Source: Prunus persica (lineage: Eukaryota; Streptophyta; Magnoliopsida; Rosales; Rosaceae). Taken from it: a stretch of DNA of 64,000 bases. The notes beneath the pieces were generated by a model, which saw nothing but the letters and a program-made list of their open reading frames with translations, was not told where the DNA came from and made no database searches. The stretch is taken from contig NC_034009.1 of assembly GCF_000346465.2 (NCBI RefSeq), positions 2,571,399 through 2,635,398 on the forward strand, in the 5' to 3' direction. The translations under genes were made by a program, and so were the position numbers. This document shows positions 33,667-46,436 of this stretch, in pieces. Each line of letters begins with the position of its first letter. Position 1 is the first letter of the stretch.

Positions 33667-33878
33667 TTTTTGGTATAGAAAAGTTTAGAGGAGGGGAGGC
33701 TATCCATCTTAAGGTCAGGGCATCTAAGGTTTTTTTTTTAGGATTTTCAAAGGGGATTTTAGCTCATTTTTTGGTTTTTACAAATTATCCACTTAAAGGG
33801 ATTGTCGACAGTGGGACTCGAACTTATGTCTGAATAACGAAGAAAACTATTCATACCAACTCAACCAATCCTGTGAGT
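33667..33878 (-). mobile_element. Probable tRNA-derived SINE
   Basis: Read on the minus strand, it opens with GGTAACTCACAGGATTGGTTGAGTTGGTATGAA, which contains an A-box-like GGTTGAGTTGGTA. A B-box-like AAGTTCGAGTCCCA follows at tRNA-like spacing, and it ends in an A-rich tail (T run near 33665-33672 on the plus strand). These are the marks of a pol III SINE. Exact ends and a target duplication were not established. Confidence 0.5.
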
Positions 33879-35564
33879 TACCATCAGTCTTTTCACGCAC
33901 ACAGTGCCTACTGTTTTATGATTCTATTCTATTCTAACTCTACAGAAACTAGTCTTTTTGTTTTTGCCAGCTGATGGAAAATCTATATACTCAGTGAGAA
34001 ACCAACAGTGGATTTCAGGGATGTGAACCCAAAATACAGCTTTATGAAACTTTTGTTTGGAGCATATTCGAAGGCAGTGAGACATCAAAACCTGTTCTTG
34101 ACACCTTACCCAATCCAACCTCTTGCAACAGTCTTGCACATTAATTAGAGAACTATGCAGGATTTTGATATGAGATTTGACTTCTGTAGCAACTATTGAT
34201 TGTCGAGAAAATTAGAATGCAGAGACTCAAAGGGGAAGAATAAAATAATTCATTCAGGATGAACTGGTTTTCTTTTTTGAGTAAATAATTGTAGTATTTG
34301 GCGCAGTCCATCCACTGAAAACTGACTCTAGTATTTATTTATAGAGTTTGTCCGTGACTCAAATTGTATGCCAGAAGACACAAAGCACAAGTATATAAAC
34401 ATAGTTGTCAGAATAGTAATAGTAAGTAGCTAACTACTGTTCCTGCATATCAAATTGGACCAATCCCAATAGCCCTCACTTGAATGAACTCTGTGGCTTT
34501 CCTTTTTGCTAAAGGAATTGACCCTTGCTTTGTAGAAAACTTCTCTATCACCTGTATACAAAGTGTTTATTACCTGTTAATCATGTAACGAGAGATATCG
34601 ACATATAATTATATCCATCACGACTTGCACTTATTTTCTCATTTATTTAACTTTGTACCCATTATAAGTTGAGATTGAACTTTGGCAAAGCAAAAGTGAT
34701 GATAAGACAATTATATACACTCTCACAATTAGAGCTATTACGTGCCACTAATCTCGCCTCATTGAAGATTTTCTCGTCACAAAAGTGCAGTGTATTGATT
34801 TAGTGAATATTTTGACACAAACCTAATTTCAAAAAAATAAATCACTATCTCATTTTCGTGTATGATTGGAGATATCATTTGATTTCTAGGTAAGTAGGTT
34901 AATATTCCAGACTGGAAAATAGTTGGCATCATTGAGAGAAGAACCTCACCAAACCATACATATGAACAAACCATATATACTTCCCTTCTACCAGCATTAG
35001 CATTATTGATGATCACACATGAAGGCACTTAATTATATGATTGTTTCAAATTGAAGAGGACCCATATCTGCCAACCTAATCAAATGGAAAGGGACCTTCC
35101 CCCTTTTACACGCTTTGTAATCTTTGGATTCTGCTAGTTGGTCTACACAAAGGGGCCTCCTCCATGCTAAATTCCTTTTTCTTTCCTTTAAAAATAATTT
35201 GATTCTTGTGGTTGGTCTGTCTTTCTCTGATCAGCAACAATGAAATTCACAATTATTCAATTCAATATAGGTGGGTGGGAAAAAGGATCATTTGAAAAAA
35301 TAATAATAATATTGAAAAAAAAAAAGGAATAAAAAGTGGTAATTTCAGCAATGATGCCCAATCCCACCACATAAACCAAAAAGAAATTCCAGTAGAGCTC
35401 TATGGTTTCAAATTTTAATTGAATATGGTTATATGACATTAACAAATCCTTTAATCTCTCAATAATACATCTAAAATCTCTATCTCACAAAAAAACACTA
35501 AAAACTTGCAAAATCCCAAGAAGAAAAAAAGAAGGCAGACTAGAAGGAAAAAAAAAAACTTGGC
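33879..35564. other. Spacer between ETF-beta and ATL16 3' end
   Basis: AT-rich with short open frames only. The right end probably includes the ATL16 3' untranslated region. No repeat or gene was recognised. Confidence 0.45.
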
Positions 35565-36677
35565 CTATGTCTCCAAATAAACAGGAAGAATTGCACTCCT
35601 AGATCCCCTACCATTTCCAAAAGAAAAGAAAGATCTTCTAACCCTACCACTACTACTACAACCTTCAATGGGACTCATCTCACTGACTTGCCTGTGCTGC
35701 TGCTGCTGCTGCTGCTGCTGCACAGCCTCTTGAACTGCCAAATAGAGCTGCCTATCAGCTGAAGAGTCCATTGAGAAAGACCTCCTTATGGGTTGGATTG
35801 AGAACTGCTCATCTTTGCCTCTAATGTCAATACATTCATCCCCCATGCTTGTAACCTTGTTGTGAAACTTTCTTGCTAATTTCTTGGGCACACTTCTGTT
35901 TTCCAATTTCCTTGGTGAAGGGCTAATAGAAATCACTGACGCCTCCCCTGAATTCAGTCTTTCTTGCCTCCCAAGCATTGTTTGCTCCATCGAATTATCG
36001 TTACTCAATTCGATCACCACGTAGTCTTCATCACCGCCACTTAGGCTACCTGCATATGGACTTGGATCTTGGGGTGAAGAGCTTGGAGCAACAATTCGAT
36101 CGAATGGAAACCGGGTTGTGGTCGAAATGCTTGTTCTGCAAAGTGGGCAATTGGCATTGCTTTGAAGCCAAACATCAATGCAATCAATGTGAAAAATGTG
36201 GCTGCAATTTGGTATGATCCTCAGCTTCTCATCTTCTTGGAACTCATTCAAGCAAACTGCACACTCACAAAAGCTTCCCTCTTCAAATCCTCTGTTCCTA
36301 TCTTTCTTGAATTGCAACAATGGGATTGATCTGATCACAGCCTCATCAAGCCCTCGAGTCTCTAACCCGGGAGAGTAGGCCATTAGCTGCTCTTCATCGC
36401 GCCTATTTCGCGATAATGAGAATCGTCTGAGAAGATCAACACGGTGCCAATTAAGGCAGCATTTGATCACAAAGATGTAGTAGCTCACAAGCAAGAAAGC
36501 TGTGGCTATAATTCCTATTATGGCAATGGCTATAATGGGGAAACTTGTGTCTGAATGATGAACAGGAGCCCCAAAGATTGTCCTTCCTGGACTTGTTGTT
36601 GGAGGAAGAGCTTGTGACAAATGGATCAAGTAGCTTTTGCTTACAAGATCCATGAAAATGGAGGCTCCTATGACCAA
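35565..36677 (-). CDS. ATL16: RING-H2 E3 ubiquitin ligase, ATL16 type
   Basis: An intronless gene of 370 aa from the first ATG. A second ATG at 36653 (MDLVSKSYL) is the better match to the Arabidopsis ATL16 N-terminus and may be the real start (362 aa). One membrane segment lies at about residues 46-72 (IIAIAIIGIIATAFLLVSYY), followed by the ATL GLD motif (109-111). The RING-H2 finger has all ligands: C139, C142, C158, H160, H163, C166, C177 and C180, with the E2-contact W170. The tail contains EYVVIEL-like, SMGDECIDIRGKDEQF and SFSMDSSADRQLYLAVQEA blocks that I recall from ATL16, and a glutamine run (CAG/CTG repeat at about 35697-35720). ATL proteins are membrane-bound ligases often induced by elicitors. 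The target is unknown. Confidence 0.93.
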   Translation of the reverse strand: MVIGASIFMDLVSKSYLIHLSQALPPTTSPGRTIFGAPVHHSDTSFPIIAIAIIGIIATAFLLVSYYIFVIKCCLNWHRVDLLRRFSLSRNRRDEEQLMAYSPGLETRGLDEAVIRSIPLLQFKKDRNRGFEEGSFCECAVCLNEFQEDEKLRIIPNCSHIFHIDCIDVWLQSNANCPLCRTSISTTTRFPFDRIVAPSSSPQDPSPYAGSLSGGDEDYVVIELSNDNSMEQTMLGRQERLNSGEASVISISPSPRKLENRSVPKKLARKFHNKVTSMGDECIDIRGKDEQFSIQPIRRSFSMDSSADRQLYLAVQEAVQQQQQQQQHRQVSEMSPIEGCSSSGRVRRSFFSFGNGRGSRSAILPVYLET

Positions 36678-37171
36678 TAAAAACTACTTGGGTTTTCTTA
36701 GATCTTGAAACTTGTACAACAAAAATATGCAGACAGAGAGAAAATACACAGAACCATGAAACTCGCAAGAAGTGAGATGAATTAATGCTTGATTAGCAAA
36801 GATCTATACTAGAGAGAAAACCCAGTTTGGGGACTGAGTTGGAGAAGGTAGATTTGGAAAGGTGGATATGAAATCAAATGGAAGAATGAGCTAGAAGCAT
36901 TGAGAAGAGAGGAAAAAGAAGGAAAACCCAGGTGGGAATTAATGAAAGTGATGTTGAGAAGACATGAATGGGGCTTGAAATTCAATGAAAATGTGCTCTG
37001 CTCAACTTTTTCTTTTTATGGTCTGAGTCTTTGGCTCAGAATGCTTACGTAGTTGGTGAATTTAGAAAATTGCTTAAGTGTCAAGTGTCTCTCGATAATT
37101 GTACATTTTGTTATTAAATTTTGTACATTTTTTTATTTAATTAATATTACAGAAACGTATGGCAGTATGGT

Positions 37172-37211
<40 letters not shown>

Positions 37212-40112
37212 GAGGTTGTATAGAATGGACAGCTCCCCACCATGACTCATATAGGGGTATTGCATGTTTCTTTTTTCTTTGATATAAGCGACATTAAGTG
37301 GGGTGAGTCGAAAACTGAACTTTCATGATATTTTAGTTGTTTGTGTGTGTATGAGAAACTTTCTCTTCTATAGTTTAAACTGTCGCTTACAATAAATAAA
37401 AAATTGAGTTTGACGATAAAAAATTACTTATTAAATAAAAACCAAAGAGAAAAAGAAAGAAAAGAAGGGCAAAACCTTGACTTTCAACATTGTCATCCAT
37501 AATCAATCATAATCAATCATAAAACAAAAAGTCTCATACCCACATGCAACCCACCATTGAATTTGTTGACCAGAGGCCTAGGCCGTTTGATTAAAGGGCA
37601 ATCAAGTAGATTCCATGCATGTCTGAGTTTGCTTCCACACTGTATATGTTTCACCCCGCTATACCAATTTGAAAAAGCTTTCTCCAAAAGTAGTATAGGC
37701 TAAAAAAGCTTTTTTTTTTTCTTTAAATAAAGATCTTTTATCTTCTTCTTTACATGGAGAAGTCAAATCCATGTACAGTAACAGTAGAGACCGACAAGAA
37801 AAAAAAAAAAAACAGAACCGACACCTTCCATGCTTGCAGTGTTGACAAAACTGTAGCCTCTAGGCAAGAAAGAGGGAAGCAAGAGGCACTCTTTTTTCAA
37901 AAAGTGCTTCTTCATAGTCAAATGTTGAGGCATCTGCCAAAGAAACTTAGCCCAACTGTTTTCCCCAAAATTTCCAAACAATGCCAACCTTTTGTTCACA
38001 TCAAGATCACGATCACCTAACGTTTTAATTAGAATGTAAAAGCCAAAAGCTACAAGCCTCTATATTTCATAGTAACGGCCAAATCTATGTACATTTTGTC
38101 AACCAATCGTTCAAACAAGTTGATGGGCCAATGGTTCATTGGTGAATGTGTTGTATTTCATTGGCTGTTATTTTTAGAAGATTTTGCACATAATTTTGCA
38201 GCTTTTTTTTTTGATGAAGTCCAAACAGCATTTATTGCATTTGACGAATTGATTGGAAATATACCAACTTCCAACTTTCAAGCCCTAGAGATGCAAAAGA
38301 CCAGGGTGCACTCAACTCATCATGTACCTCGACATCACAAATCTGGAAGGGAGTGTTTTCGTATTTTGTAGGAAAATTAAATGCTGGTTACCAATGCATC
38401 AAACTTGTATTTGTGTAGGGGGACATACATAGATTCCAAATGATTCTTTTCAACTCATAATATCACACCGTATTTAATCATTTCAAAAATATTGTATTTA
38501 GTATTTTCATGATTTTTCAAACAAAAATGCAATTATATTGTCAATAATAATTTTATTTATTTCAGCGTTTAAGATTATTTGTTCTTAACATTATAATGTA
38601 CTTATAGCTCACACGAAATATATTAATAGTAAAAGTTGAACATAAGAAGAGCAGTAAATTGATTACATGTTTTCATCTACACAATGAAAAGTGGGTGGTA
38701 AGTTTTCGTCGATGTGGAAAACAAAAATTCACTATACGTATACGTTTGTTTCTCATATCATCCAATTGTGAACCAGTAATATCACTTGTTATTTCTTACG
38801 ATGATGTTGTGCACTATTCTAGTTTCCTTTCATTTAACGATGTCAACTTGGAAGTTCTAGCTTGGTCTCCAAGTTTGCTGGCCTAGATTTGACCATCAAA
38901 CAGTGTTGCACAACGTACGAATTAAACATATTACAAATACACAGTTGAACAGTTCATTTCCTACCTAAAAGCCTTATTAAGCGATCAAATGGTTGGCATA
39001 AGCATACATGGTAGTTGCCAGTTGGCAATTGTTGGACCGTTGATGAAGCATACCTAAATTATATTCTACAATTCAACTAAATAAAAATAAAAGTGCCCCC
39101 AAGATATTGTGATATTTCAATAAATGTACATTGTACGAATTAAAAAATAAAATAAAACTGGGAAAAATAATTGAAATGAGTCACACATCAGTTAAAAGCA
39201 CATGGAACTTGGGAGATGGCAACAGCTGTTGATAAAAGCAGTTTTTCTTGGAGAATGAGTAACAGACGTCAGGAGCAGGAGCAGTCAGGAGATGTGAAAA
39301 ATCCTTAATGTTTTCAGCCAGAGGTGTACCTGCTTGTCTGTTGACTCGGCCTCAGTGTCTTCTCTTCTGTTCAAATCAAATGGTTTCATATATTTATTTG
39401 TCACAATTTGTTTCATCCAGTAGGGTATGAATTATGCAAATAATTTATCGTTTAATTCGCATACATTTTTAGCAATTTTTTTTTTTAAAAAAACAATGGC
39501 TTAAGGTGTTTTAATACTACTTGTTCAAGTAAATAGGCATGTCATCATATGATCAAATGGATGTCCCTCTGTCCAGTTGTATTAAACTTATTTTAATAGT
39601 TCTAGAAGGATCGATTATTTTGTTATCTTCTCTTTGTTATTAGAAACTACATGTAGGATGTAGGAATTGTTCGCATCCTATTTCTCATAGATTAGATTAA
39701 TTTAGAGATAATCGCTCGTATAAAAAACAAAAACTATATATATAGGAGCTTAATTCTTATTTGTACAAGAATTAGGAAGAAGCTAAAAACCGTTTTTTAG
39801 TCGTAAAAAGTTAAAAAATTAGAGATAGAAAAACGTAAGTAAAACGTTGAAATTTGGTGATACATTTTTCTTCTTTATTACTTTGTTCGGCTTTGACTTC
39901 TACTCTTGTCCTACACAAAGAAGAAGAAAAAGAAACATTGTCATGTGGGTTTTGTTAGGGGGAAAAAAAGAAAAGGAAGAAGAAGAAGAAGAAAATTGGT
40001 AAATTAACTTGGTGTATGATTCTATCACATGGGTGCAATCACGTGACTGCATGAGGCTCTGTAGTTTTTTCTTACATTTCCACCCAAAAGATTATACAAT
40101 GGCATTTACTCA

Positions 40113-40143
<31 letters not shown>

Positions 40144-40580
40144 TATTAAACCCTATGTTGTGCACGTGTCAACACGTGCCTTGGAACCGTCCAATCAAAA
40201 AATAGACAAAATTAAGCATCTTCGTTCTGGTGTGAAAATCTTGGTGTAGTTTAATTTGAATATTTATTTATTTTGGATAAAGTTGAACTGCAGATATAAG
40301 CAGGCGTAAATTAATTATTGAAATAGATTGACTGACTTTGTTAATTACAATCGTACATCTCTCATCAGCACAATCCTGGTCAAATGTTGACAAGATTCAT
40401 TCAGCATGTTCCTTCTCCAGTGAAAACTTATATTTATAGGTTTACTTTTTTTTAATTATTTTTTTGGGATGAATTGCGTAGACTTGAATTGTTGAACTGA
40501 TTGACTAACTTTGTTAATTACAATATCTAGGAGATTCTTCTTGGTTATTTGTAATTAACTAACAATCATCAAGTGTACAT
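36678..40580. other. Spacer upstream of ATL16
   Basis: It contains the ATL16 promoter side, a (TA)n microsatellite at 37174-37208, and AT-rich sequence. Three CACGTG cores lie at 40040-40045 and 40162-40179, the latter as the 18-bp inverted repeat GCACGTG-TCAA-CACGTGC. No coding sequence was recognised. Confidence 0.45.
37174..37208. repeat. (TA)n microsatellite
   Basis: About 17 TA units in the spacer upstream of the ATL16 gene. Confidence 0.95.
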
Positions 40581-40788
40581 AAGAGGGGCTTTGATTAATC
40601 ATAGTCTAGAGTTCTGATTTTGGTGAACAAATTTGTTGAGTCGGGGTCAGGTGTGTTGTCCCCTCATTGTAATTCTTCGTTTTATCAATAAAATTTCTCT
40701 CGTTCCATCGAAGTTCTCTAAAAAAATAATAATAAGAGGGGCTTTGACTAATCATAGTTTAGAATTCTGGTTTTGGTGAGCAAATTTG
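40581..40788 (+). mobile_element. Short retroposon tail between 55-bp direct repeats
   Basis: A 98-bp insert (40636-40733) ending TCAATAAAATTTCTCTCG and AAAAAAATAATAAT resembles the 3' end of a plant LINE. It lies between two copies (40581-40635 and 40734-40788) of a 55-bp sequence that are about 90% identical. This looks like a 5'-truncated insertion with an unusually long target-site duplication. Confidence 0.6.
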
Positions 40789-42045
40789 CATATGAATTAC
40801 CAAAACAACAACTTTTATGGTATAATTAGTATGCATTGAGATAATAATTGGAGTTTTCAAAAATGAACTCATATGATTAACAGAATATGGTTCATTAATT
40901 ACTCACAAGCTTATTCTACAAAACCCAATTATTGAGAGGGAAAGGGGTATGCAAAAAGATAGATAACTGTGACATTGTTTTGTTCGTTTTCTGTTGGTAG
41001 TAGGTACCGCACTTCCTTTGTCTTTGTATAATTTTTGTGGGTCAATGAATGTTGTATTAGTATCCTAAGTCTTTGGATAGATCTGAGCTCAGCCCAATTT
41101 TAACACTTGGGCATCTGGAAACGAAGCCCAAAATAAAACCCAGATCCACAACTATAGAAAATCACAATGGACTTTAGCTTCCAATGTTGGGGTAATAAGC
41201 TGGAGATTCCATAGTGTGGGGCAAAATAGTAACAGTGAAACTTACATACATCGGGTTGATATAATAGTTGTGTTTACAACATTTGTCTAGTGATTAGGTT
41301 AAGTGTTGTGTACTCTTGTTACAAGATCTAGCACAATGAAAAAGAGTCTTGACTTGCAGACCAATGATCTCAGGTTTTAAATCCTGAACTGCCAATTTTT
41401 CGTTCTAAATGCCTAAGTGAAGGGAAAATTGGGTGTAGAGATTTCTAAAATCCCATAAAGCTATGAAGGAACAAATCATATAGCCTATGCATATCATATA
41501 TGAAATCAAATAAAGCGGAAACAAGAAAATAGCTAGAGATTCATACTAGTCTCTACTTAGGTCCCAATTTTTATAGGTCTATGACAGTTTGCACCATTGA
41601 CACCAATATCCCATATTAAAGAGAAAGTAGAAAGTGAGGTTACCTTTGGAGCATATCTTGAATCTCAAAATGATATTCAAGTAGAGGGAGTTGTCCCTTA
41701 ATTGTTGATTCTCCACCTTGGTCTCGAAATAGGCACAAAAGAGGTTATGCTTCCCCAAAGTATCTTCACCAAGGTAGAATGAGAATGAGAGAATAAGGAA
41801 CCAAGAGAAGAAAATGGGTGCTAGTCTTTTATTCCCTATGGTGGCCGGCCAAGTGAGACTAGGGAGGATGCTTGATGTCTTCCTCTCTTCCTAAATGCCT
41901 AACTTGAAACCCTAAGGAGGTTTGATGTTATGTGTATGAATTTATAGAGACATTTTGTCACACATATGTCCCCGAAAACCCCCATGTACCGCATCCTCCC
42001 TCTTCTTGGTCTTTTTGGGCTACTTTGGTCCACCACATTAATCCC
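40789..42045. other. Spacer with a possible SINE
   Basis: A segment at about 41270-41460 includes GTCTTGACTTGCAGACCAATG and CTCAGGTTTTAAATCC, similar to the SINE-like sequence at 6920-6970. No gene was recognised. Confidence 0.35.
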
Positions 42046-42048
42046 TTA

Positions 42049-42551
42049 GAGCACTTCCACCCCTATGGGCAAGGGCAAGGTAAGGGCTCTCACTATTCAC
42101 GTGAATAGTGGCAGCCCTTGCAATTTTGTTTTCACCCCAATGAGTAAGGGCAATTACTATTCACTTTAATTTATTTTCTATTTTTTATACTTAAACTTTA
42201 AAAATTAATTTTATTATTTAAAATTTATAGAAAAAAAAAATATAGAATTTTTTGGTATTTTTTTTTCAATTTTTATTACATAAAAAATGGCAGTCATTGG
42301 ATTGTAGTGAAAAATTTGATAGGACGCCCCGGGTGCTGCCACGTGTCTTGTGGCAGTGGCAAACAAATTTGAAAAGCGTGCTAACGCCACGACGTCAGCA
42401 AACCTAAGCAACCACACGGGCTGGATCTACCTTTGGGCTTGCCCAGGTTGGTGGCCCCACGTCTTACTCGGGATGCTTTGTGCGCGCCAGAGTCATCTCA
42501 CAGGCCTAGGGCCCCTCCTGCTCGGGCCAAACTGTTGCGGTGAACTTGCTC
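42049..42551 (-). mobile_element. Non-autonomous PIF/Harbinger element, 503 bp, same family as 12308-16402
   Basis: The ends are GAGCACTTCCACCCC on the left and, read inward from the right, GAGCAAGTTCACCGC. They are flanked by TTA duplications (42046-42048 and 42552-42554). The left arm shares GGGCAAGGGCAAG, CACTATTCACGTGAATAGTG and CAATTACTATTCA with the right end of the coding element. The right arm shares the GCCCGAG, CCTGGGCAAGCCCAA and GCTGACGTC blocks of its left end. It is thus a deletion derivative in opposite orientation. Confidence 0.85.
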
Positions 42552-42554
42552 TTA

Positions 42555-45120
42555 ATATGTCATATTTTGCCTAAGTCCATAAGGTCCATTCTTATAAATA
42601 TTTAAGTTATATAGGACTAAAATTAAGTTCCATAACTTTAATTAATTCATTTAAGCTAATCTAATTTGTTTAATTGATTTGATGACTTAATCAATTAAAT
42701 CATTGTCTTGTCTAACAAACATTGGTCCTTGTCAAGCATTGGTCCTAGACTGCTTTCCGTTCTTATCTTTATTCATTGACTTGAAACACAAAGACCGGAT
42801 TAGGTCGACCAATTCGATCCAATTAACTGTTGAAATTCAAAAAAATAAAATAAAAAATTGAACTAAACTACTTAAACCGGTCTTATTCGGTCGATTTGGT
42901 TAGGTTTTCGTTATAAATGTCATCCTAATAAAAGGTGTACACTCCTAAATATACAAAAAAAGAAGTGTACGGACCATAATTATTATGTCTACTAGACTGG
43001 ATTTTGTCATTTGCCTATTGGGCCCTCGTAAGTTATGATTGATTTCGCCATCCAATTACCCCAACCCTAAATGTCCCAAACATTCTATTCTCTAGTACTA
43101 TATATGTAGCACTTTAATAACATAATTTCTCTCTCTCTTTTCCTAACAGTGCACACTCACTCAGTACCATATACATTGTCCAAGTGCTGATCATAATCTG
43201 AGTGGAAACAACAGTAAATCTAGATGAAGAATTCGTCAAAAGCAAACACACCTAGAGATATTCTACAAATGCTTTTTTCTTTCGAGTAATAAAATTTCTC
43301 CGGTGAGCTGCGGTTCACAAAAAGAAATATGAAAAAGATGCAAAGGGATTTGCATAATTTTCCTGTTGCAAAGTCACATTTTAATTAAACCTCTGTTTTT
43401 CTTTCTTCTGGTCATAAGTGTAGGATATCAAATACACAGAAAATTTGGCAGGCGAATAGCCACACAAACAGACAAACAAAAAGCCACAAGCGAAATCAGA
43501 AACATCATGATTGAAATCTAAAATTGAATGCTGATGAAATGAAAACGAAGGGCGGATGGCTTGGCTTCTGTCCTTTTGTGCCAACGTGTGCAGTCACAAG
43601 CATTGTATCTTCAGTGTTGCTTCGAGATCACGACATAATATTTAAATGGCCATCGGATCGATAAGATGCTTTTCTTTGCATGGCTAACTAACCTATTTGG
43701 TCCTCTTCTTCTCGCTAGCCTTAATGGAATTTGGACAGAAATTCTGATGCTACACTGAGAAAGAATCAAATCCAAAACGCAAAAATAGGAATTTGGAGAA
43801 CTTTGCATTGAATTCAATGTTTGGCAAAGCACAGCGCCAATATTTAATATGAATGGCAAATCTAATCCCGGCCAACAAATCTAAACCCCCAAAAATCAAA
43901 TATTGACTCAATCCTTTTTAACTAATGAAACTATACCAAAAGAATTTAGAAAATTAAAATTATGACTTATTTGGAAATGCATAAGCACTCCTATTCATAA
44001 GTACTTTTTTAAAGGCGCTTCTATTAGAAGAACGTCAAAAATTTTATTTAAACTACAAATGAGCAATTGTAAGTGATATGGAGAAGTATCGAGAAGTGAT
44101 TCCTAAAGAATCACATGCCTCTTCAAAAAATGCTTTGTGGTCCATAAGCACTTATAAGTTTTTCTATCAAACTCTATTAGAAGTCAAAGAATTTCCAAAC
44201 AGACCCTTAATTTAGATAATGTACATCGTTTCTTTATAGGGATATTGTTGTTTGCACAACAAAAAAAAAAGCCACTTGCATTGCTAAAATGCACGGAGAA
44301 GTACATCAAACTATCATATCCTTGCTTGAATTCTTTTTTTTAGTACCTTTACTGGACATTTCTAAATAATAAGCTCTAGTTGTGGTGGAACATGACAAAA
44401 TGATACTCAAGTTGGACCTAAGTCAAATACCTCACCATTACATCACCATACTCATTTACAAAGTGTTTCATACGTGTGATATTGAAGCACCAATGAGGCG
44501 GTTCTGGGGTGGTGTAAGTAGTGCCATCGTACAGAGCTCCCAATTTTTAAGGGCCCTCGAAATTTTGTTTTCTTTATATTATACATTATTAATATTATAA
44601 CAATCGTATGTATATACTCTAACGTGCTACATATTGACAGAAAAGCATTTGTAGTGGAGCTGGCTTTCCAGCGAAAAAAGGGAAATATCAAACTTTAACT
44701 AACCAGCAACAATATATATCCCCCAAAATGATTCCTCCTCCCTCCGAGCATGCTAATTCATCATAAATTAGCACGATAGAGTATATATATGATAGTTATA
44801 ATTATTATATATGATCGTTTTGGGGTTATACAACAATCATATATTTTTTTTTAAATTTGATTTCTAATTTTCATTACATGCTAATTTATGATGAATTTTA
44901 GTTATAAAAAAATTATTTTATAACATTAGGTTATGAATATTTTTAAAAAATAATTTCCTATTTAAGTTTCGCACACGACTCTTTTTACTTTTCCTTTGAG
45001 ATGTAAATATATGTACCGACCTATATTTCCCCTTTGCCCTTTCTTGTCCTAATCGCATTATTAAGCCTTTGATGAATGAAACAACCACAAACAAAACCAA
45101 AAGTTTGAGAATACGAAAAA
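42555..45120. other. Spacer upstream of the first ERF
   Basis: AT-rich sequence without a supported gene. Short self-complementary stretches occur, such as CTAATTCATCATAAATTAG at about 44752. Confidence 0.45.
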
Positions 45121-45127
45121 GGACTCC

Positions 45128-45319
45128 TTGACCCTAAAGCCATCACCTTGACCATCCGGATACATTGGATTCATGGCTAATATATGCATGGTCATTATGG
45201 AAGCTTCCGTCAACACGTGGGAACAATTTCTCAGCCAGACTTTTTGACACGTGGCTATTTGTGGCCCCTCCTTAAATTTCATAATAATAGCCTACATGTG
45301 CTTTTTGAACCCATATAAA
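45128..45319 (+). promoter_or_regulatory. Promoter of the first ERF: W-boxes, G-boxes, TATA
   Basis: Two TTGACC W-box sequences (45128-45133 and 45148-45153), two CACGTG G-box cores (45214-45219 and 45248-45253) and a TATA box (CATATAAAATG, TATAAA at 45314-45319) precede the ATG at 45367. Together they would fit WRKY and bHLH/bZIP control in defence signalling. Function is inferred from motif and position only. Confidence 0.6.
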
Positions 45320-45366
45320 ATGCTGTTGCCCAACACTTAGTTTGGCCATGCAAAACTACATCATAT

Positions 45367-45783
45367 ATGGACTCCAGAGGAAAGGTCATGGAAGAGAAGG
45401 AAGGCGGAGAGGTTCGATACCGGGGCGTGCGGAAGCGGCCGTGGGGCAAGTATGCCGCTGAGATTCGCGACTCAAACAGGCACGGTGCACGGGTTTGGCT
45501 TGGGACTTTTAACACGGCTGAAGAGGCAGCTAGAGCTTATGATCAAGCTGCTTATGCCATGAGGGGTGGCTTGGCCATTTTGAATTTTCCTACTGAGTAC
45601 CCAGCAAGTGGTGGCTCTTCCTCTTCATCGTCTTCGGCTAATTTTTCATCATCAGTGGCTGGGACTAGCCAGGGGAGAGGTCGTGGGGAGCATGGAAATG
45701 AAGTTCTTGAGTTAGAGTACTTGGATGATAAGTTGCTAGAGGAACTGCTTGATTGTGATCACCAAAAGAAGAACAAAAAATAG
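45367..45783 (+). CDS. Small AP2/ERF factor, group IXc (ERF095/096/098 type)
   Basis: An intronless gene of 138 aa. A single AP2 domain spans residues 18-75 ([43 protein letters not shown]), with the ERF-type Ala and Asp residues that recognise the GCC box. A Ser-rich linker follows, then the C-terminal EDLL activation motif [15 protein letters not shown] (115-129). Arabidopsis members of this size are ERF095 (ESE1), ERF096, ERF097 and ERF098 (TDR1), which act in ethylene, jasmonate, salt and ascorbate responses. I cannot choose among them from sequence alone. It is the first of three group IXc genes here. Confidence 0.93.
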   Translation: MDSRGKVMEEKEGGEVRYRGVRKRPWGKYAAEIRDSNRHGARVWLGTFNTAEEAARAYDQAAYAMRGGLAILNFPTEYPASGGSSSSSSSANFSSSVAGTSQGRGRGEHGNEVLELEYLDDKLLEELLDCDHQKKNKK

Positions 45784-46436
45784 TGAGGTTGGTATCCCTT
45801 TTTGGCTTAATAAGCAGCTATCCACCGTCTATTTCTGCAAGGCACATCGCAAGGTCAATGATGCTCTTATCTTTCTTTGTTGATATGTAACTAGATTCTG
45901 ATAATCACCTTTTGCCTGCGTGTGTTTTTTCAATGAAGAATCTAGCAAAAGTGTTGTGTGTTGTTAAGCTTTTTAAGATATGGTGATTTTCCTTCTACAA
46001 AAGTATGATCTGCGCACAACGCAGAAAATACATTGTGAGTAGTAGTTGTATGTATGCACCTTTAATTTTCAGGGGTTGGTAATTTTTGACACTGACTCCA
46101 ATTTAATAAGAAGAAGAGGATGATTACTGGATCTGACACAATTCACTAACACGAATAACTCTGCTTAACTTGTTTTGTGTGATGAAAAGTAATGATTTTC
46201 TCATTTGCTTTTATAAGCCTCATAAATTAGGATTACTTTCATGGTTTTTTCTAGATTGACTTTATGAATTGTTTAGCTTTAGACTTTTAGTCCACAATTT
46301 ACGAAATTCAACTTGAATATGACACATAAATGAGTTAAGTTACGTACTATCGAACCATTTACAATGATAATTACATAAATCATGAAAAGGTTGACAACTA
46401 TCCGACATGAGTTTTTGAAGAATGTTGAAGTTTCAC
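45784..46436. other. 3' flank of the first ERF
   Basis: Probably includes the 3' untranslated region (to about 45960). The rest is AT-rich spacer with nothing recognised. Confidence 0.45.

Noticed and set aside
42780..42920. Sequence with ACCGG and TCGGTCGATTTGG phrases as a retroelement
   Set aside because: Short, degenerate and without coding or terminal features.
36678..45120. A hidden microRNA precursor in the long spacers
   Set aside because: I looked for mature sequences of common plant families (miR156, 159, 164-172, 390-399, 482) and recognised none; a folding scan would be needed for novel ones.
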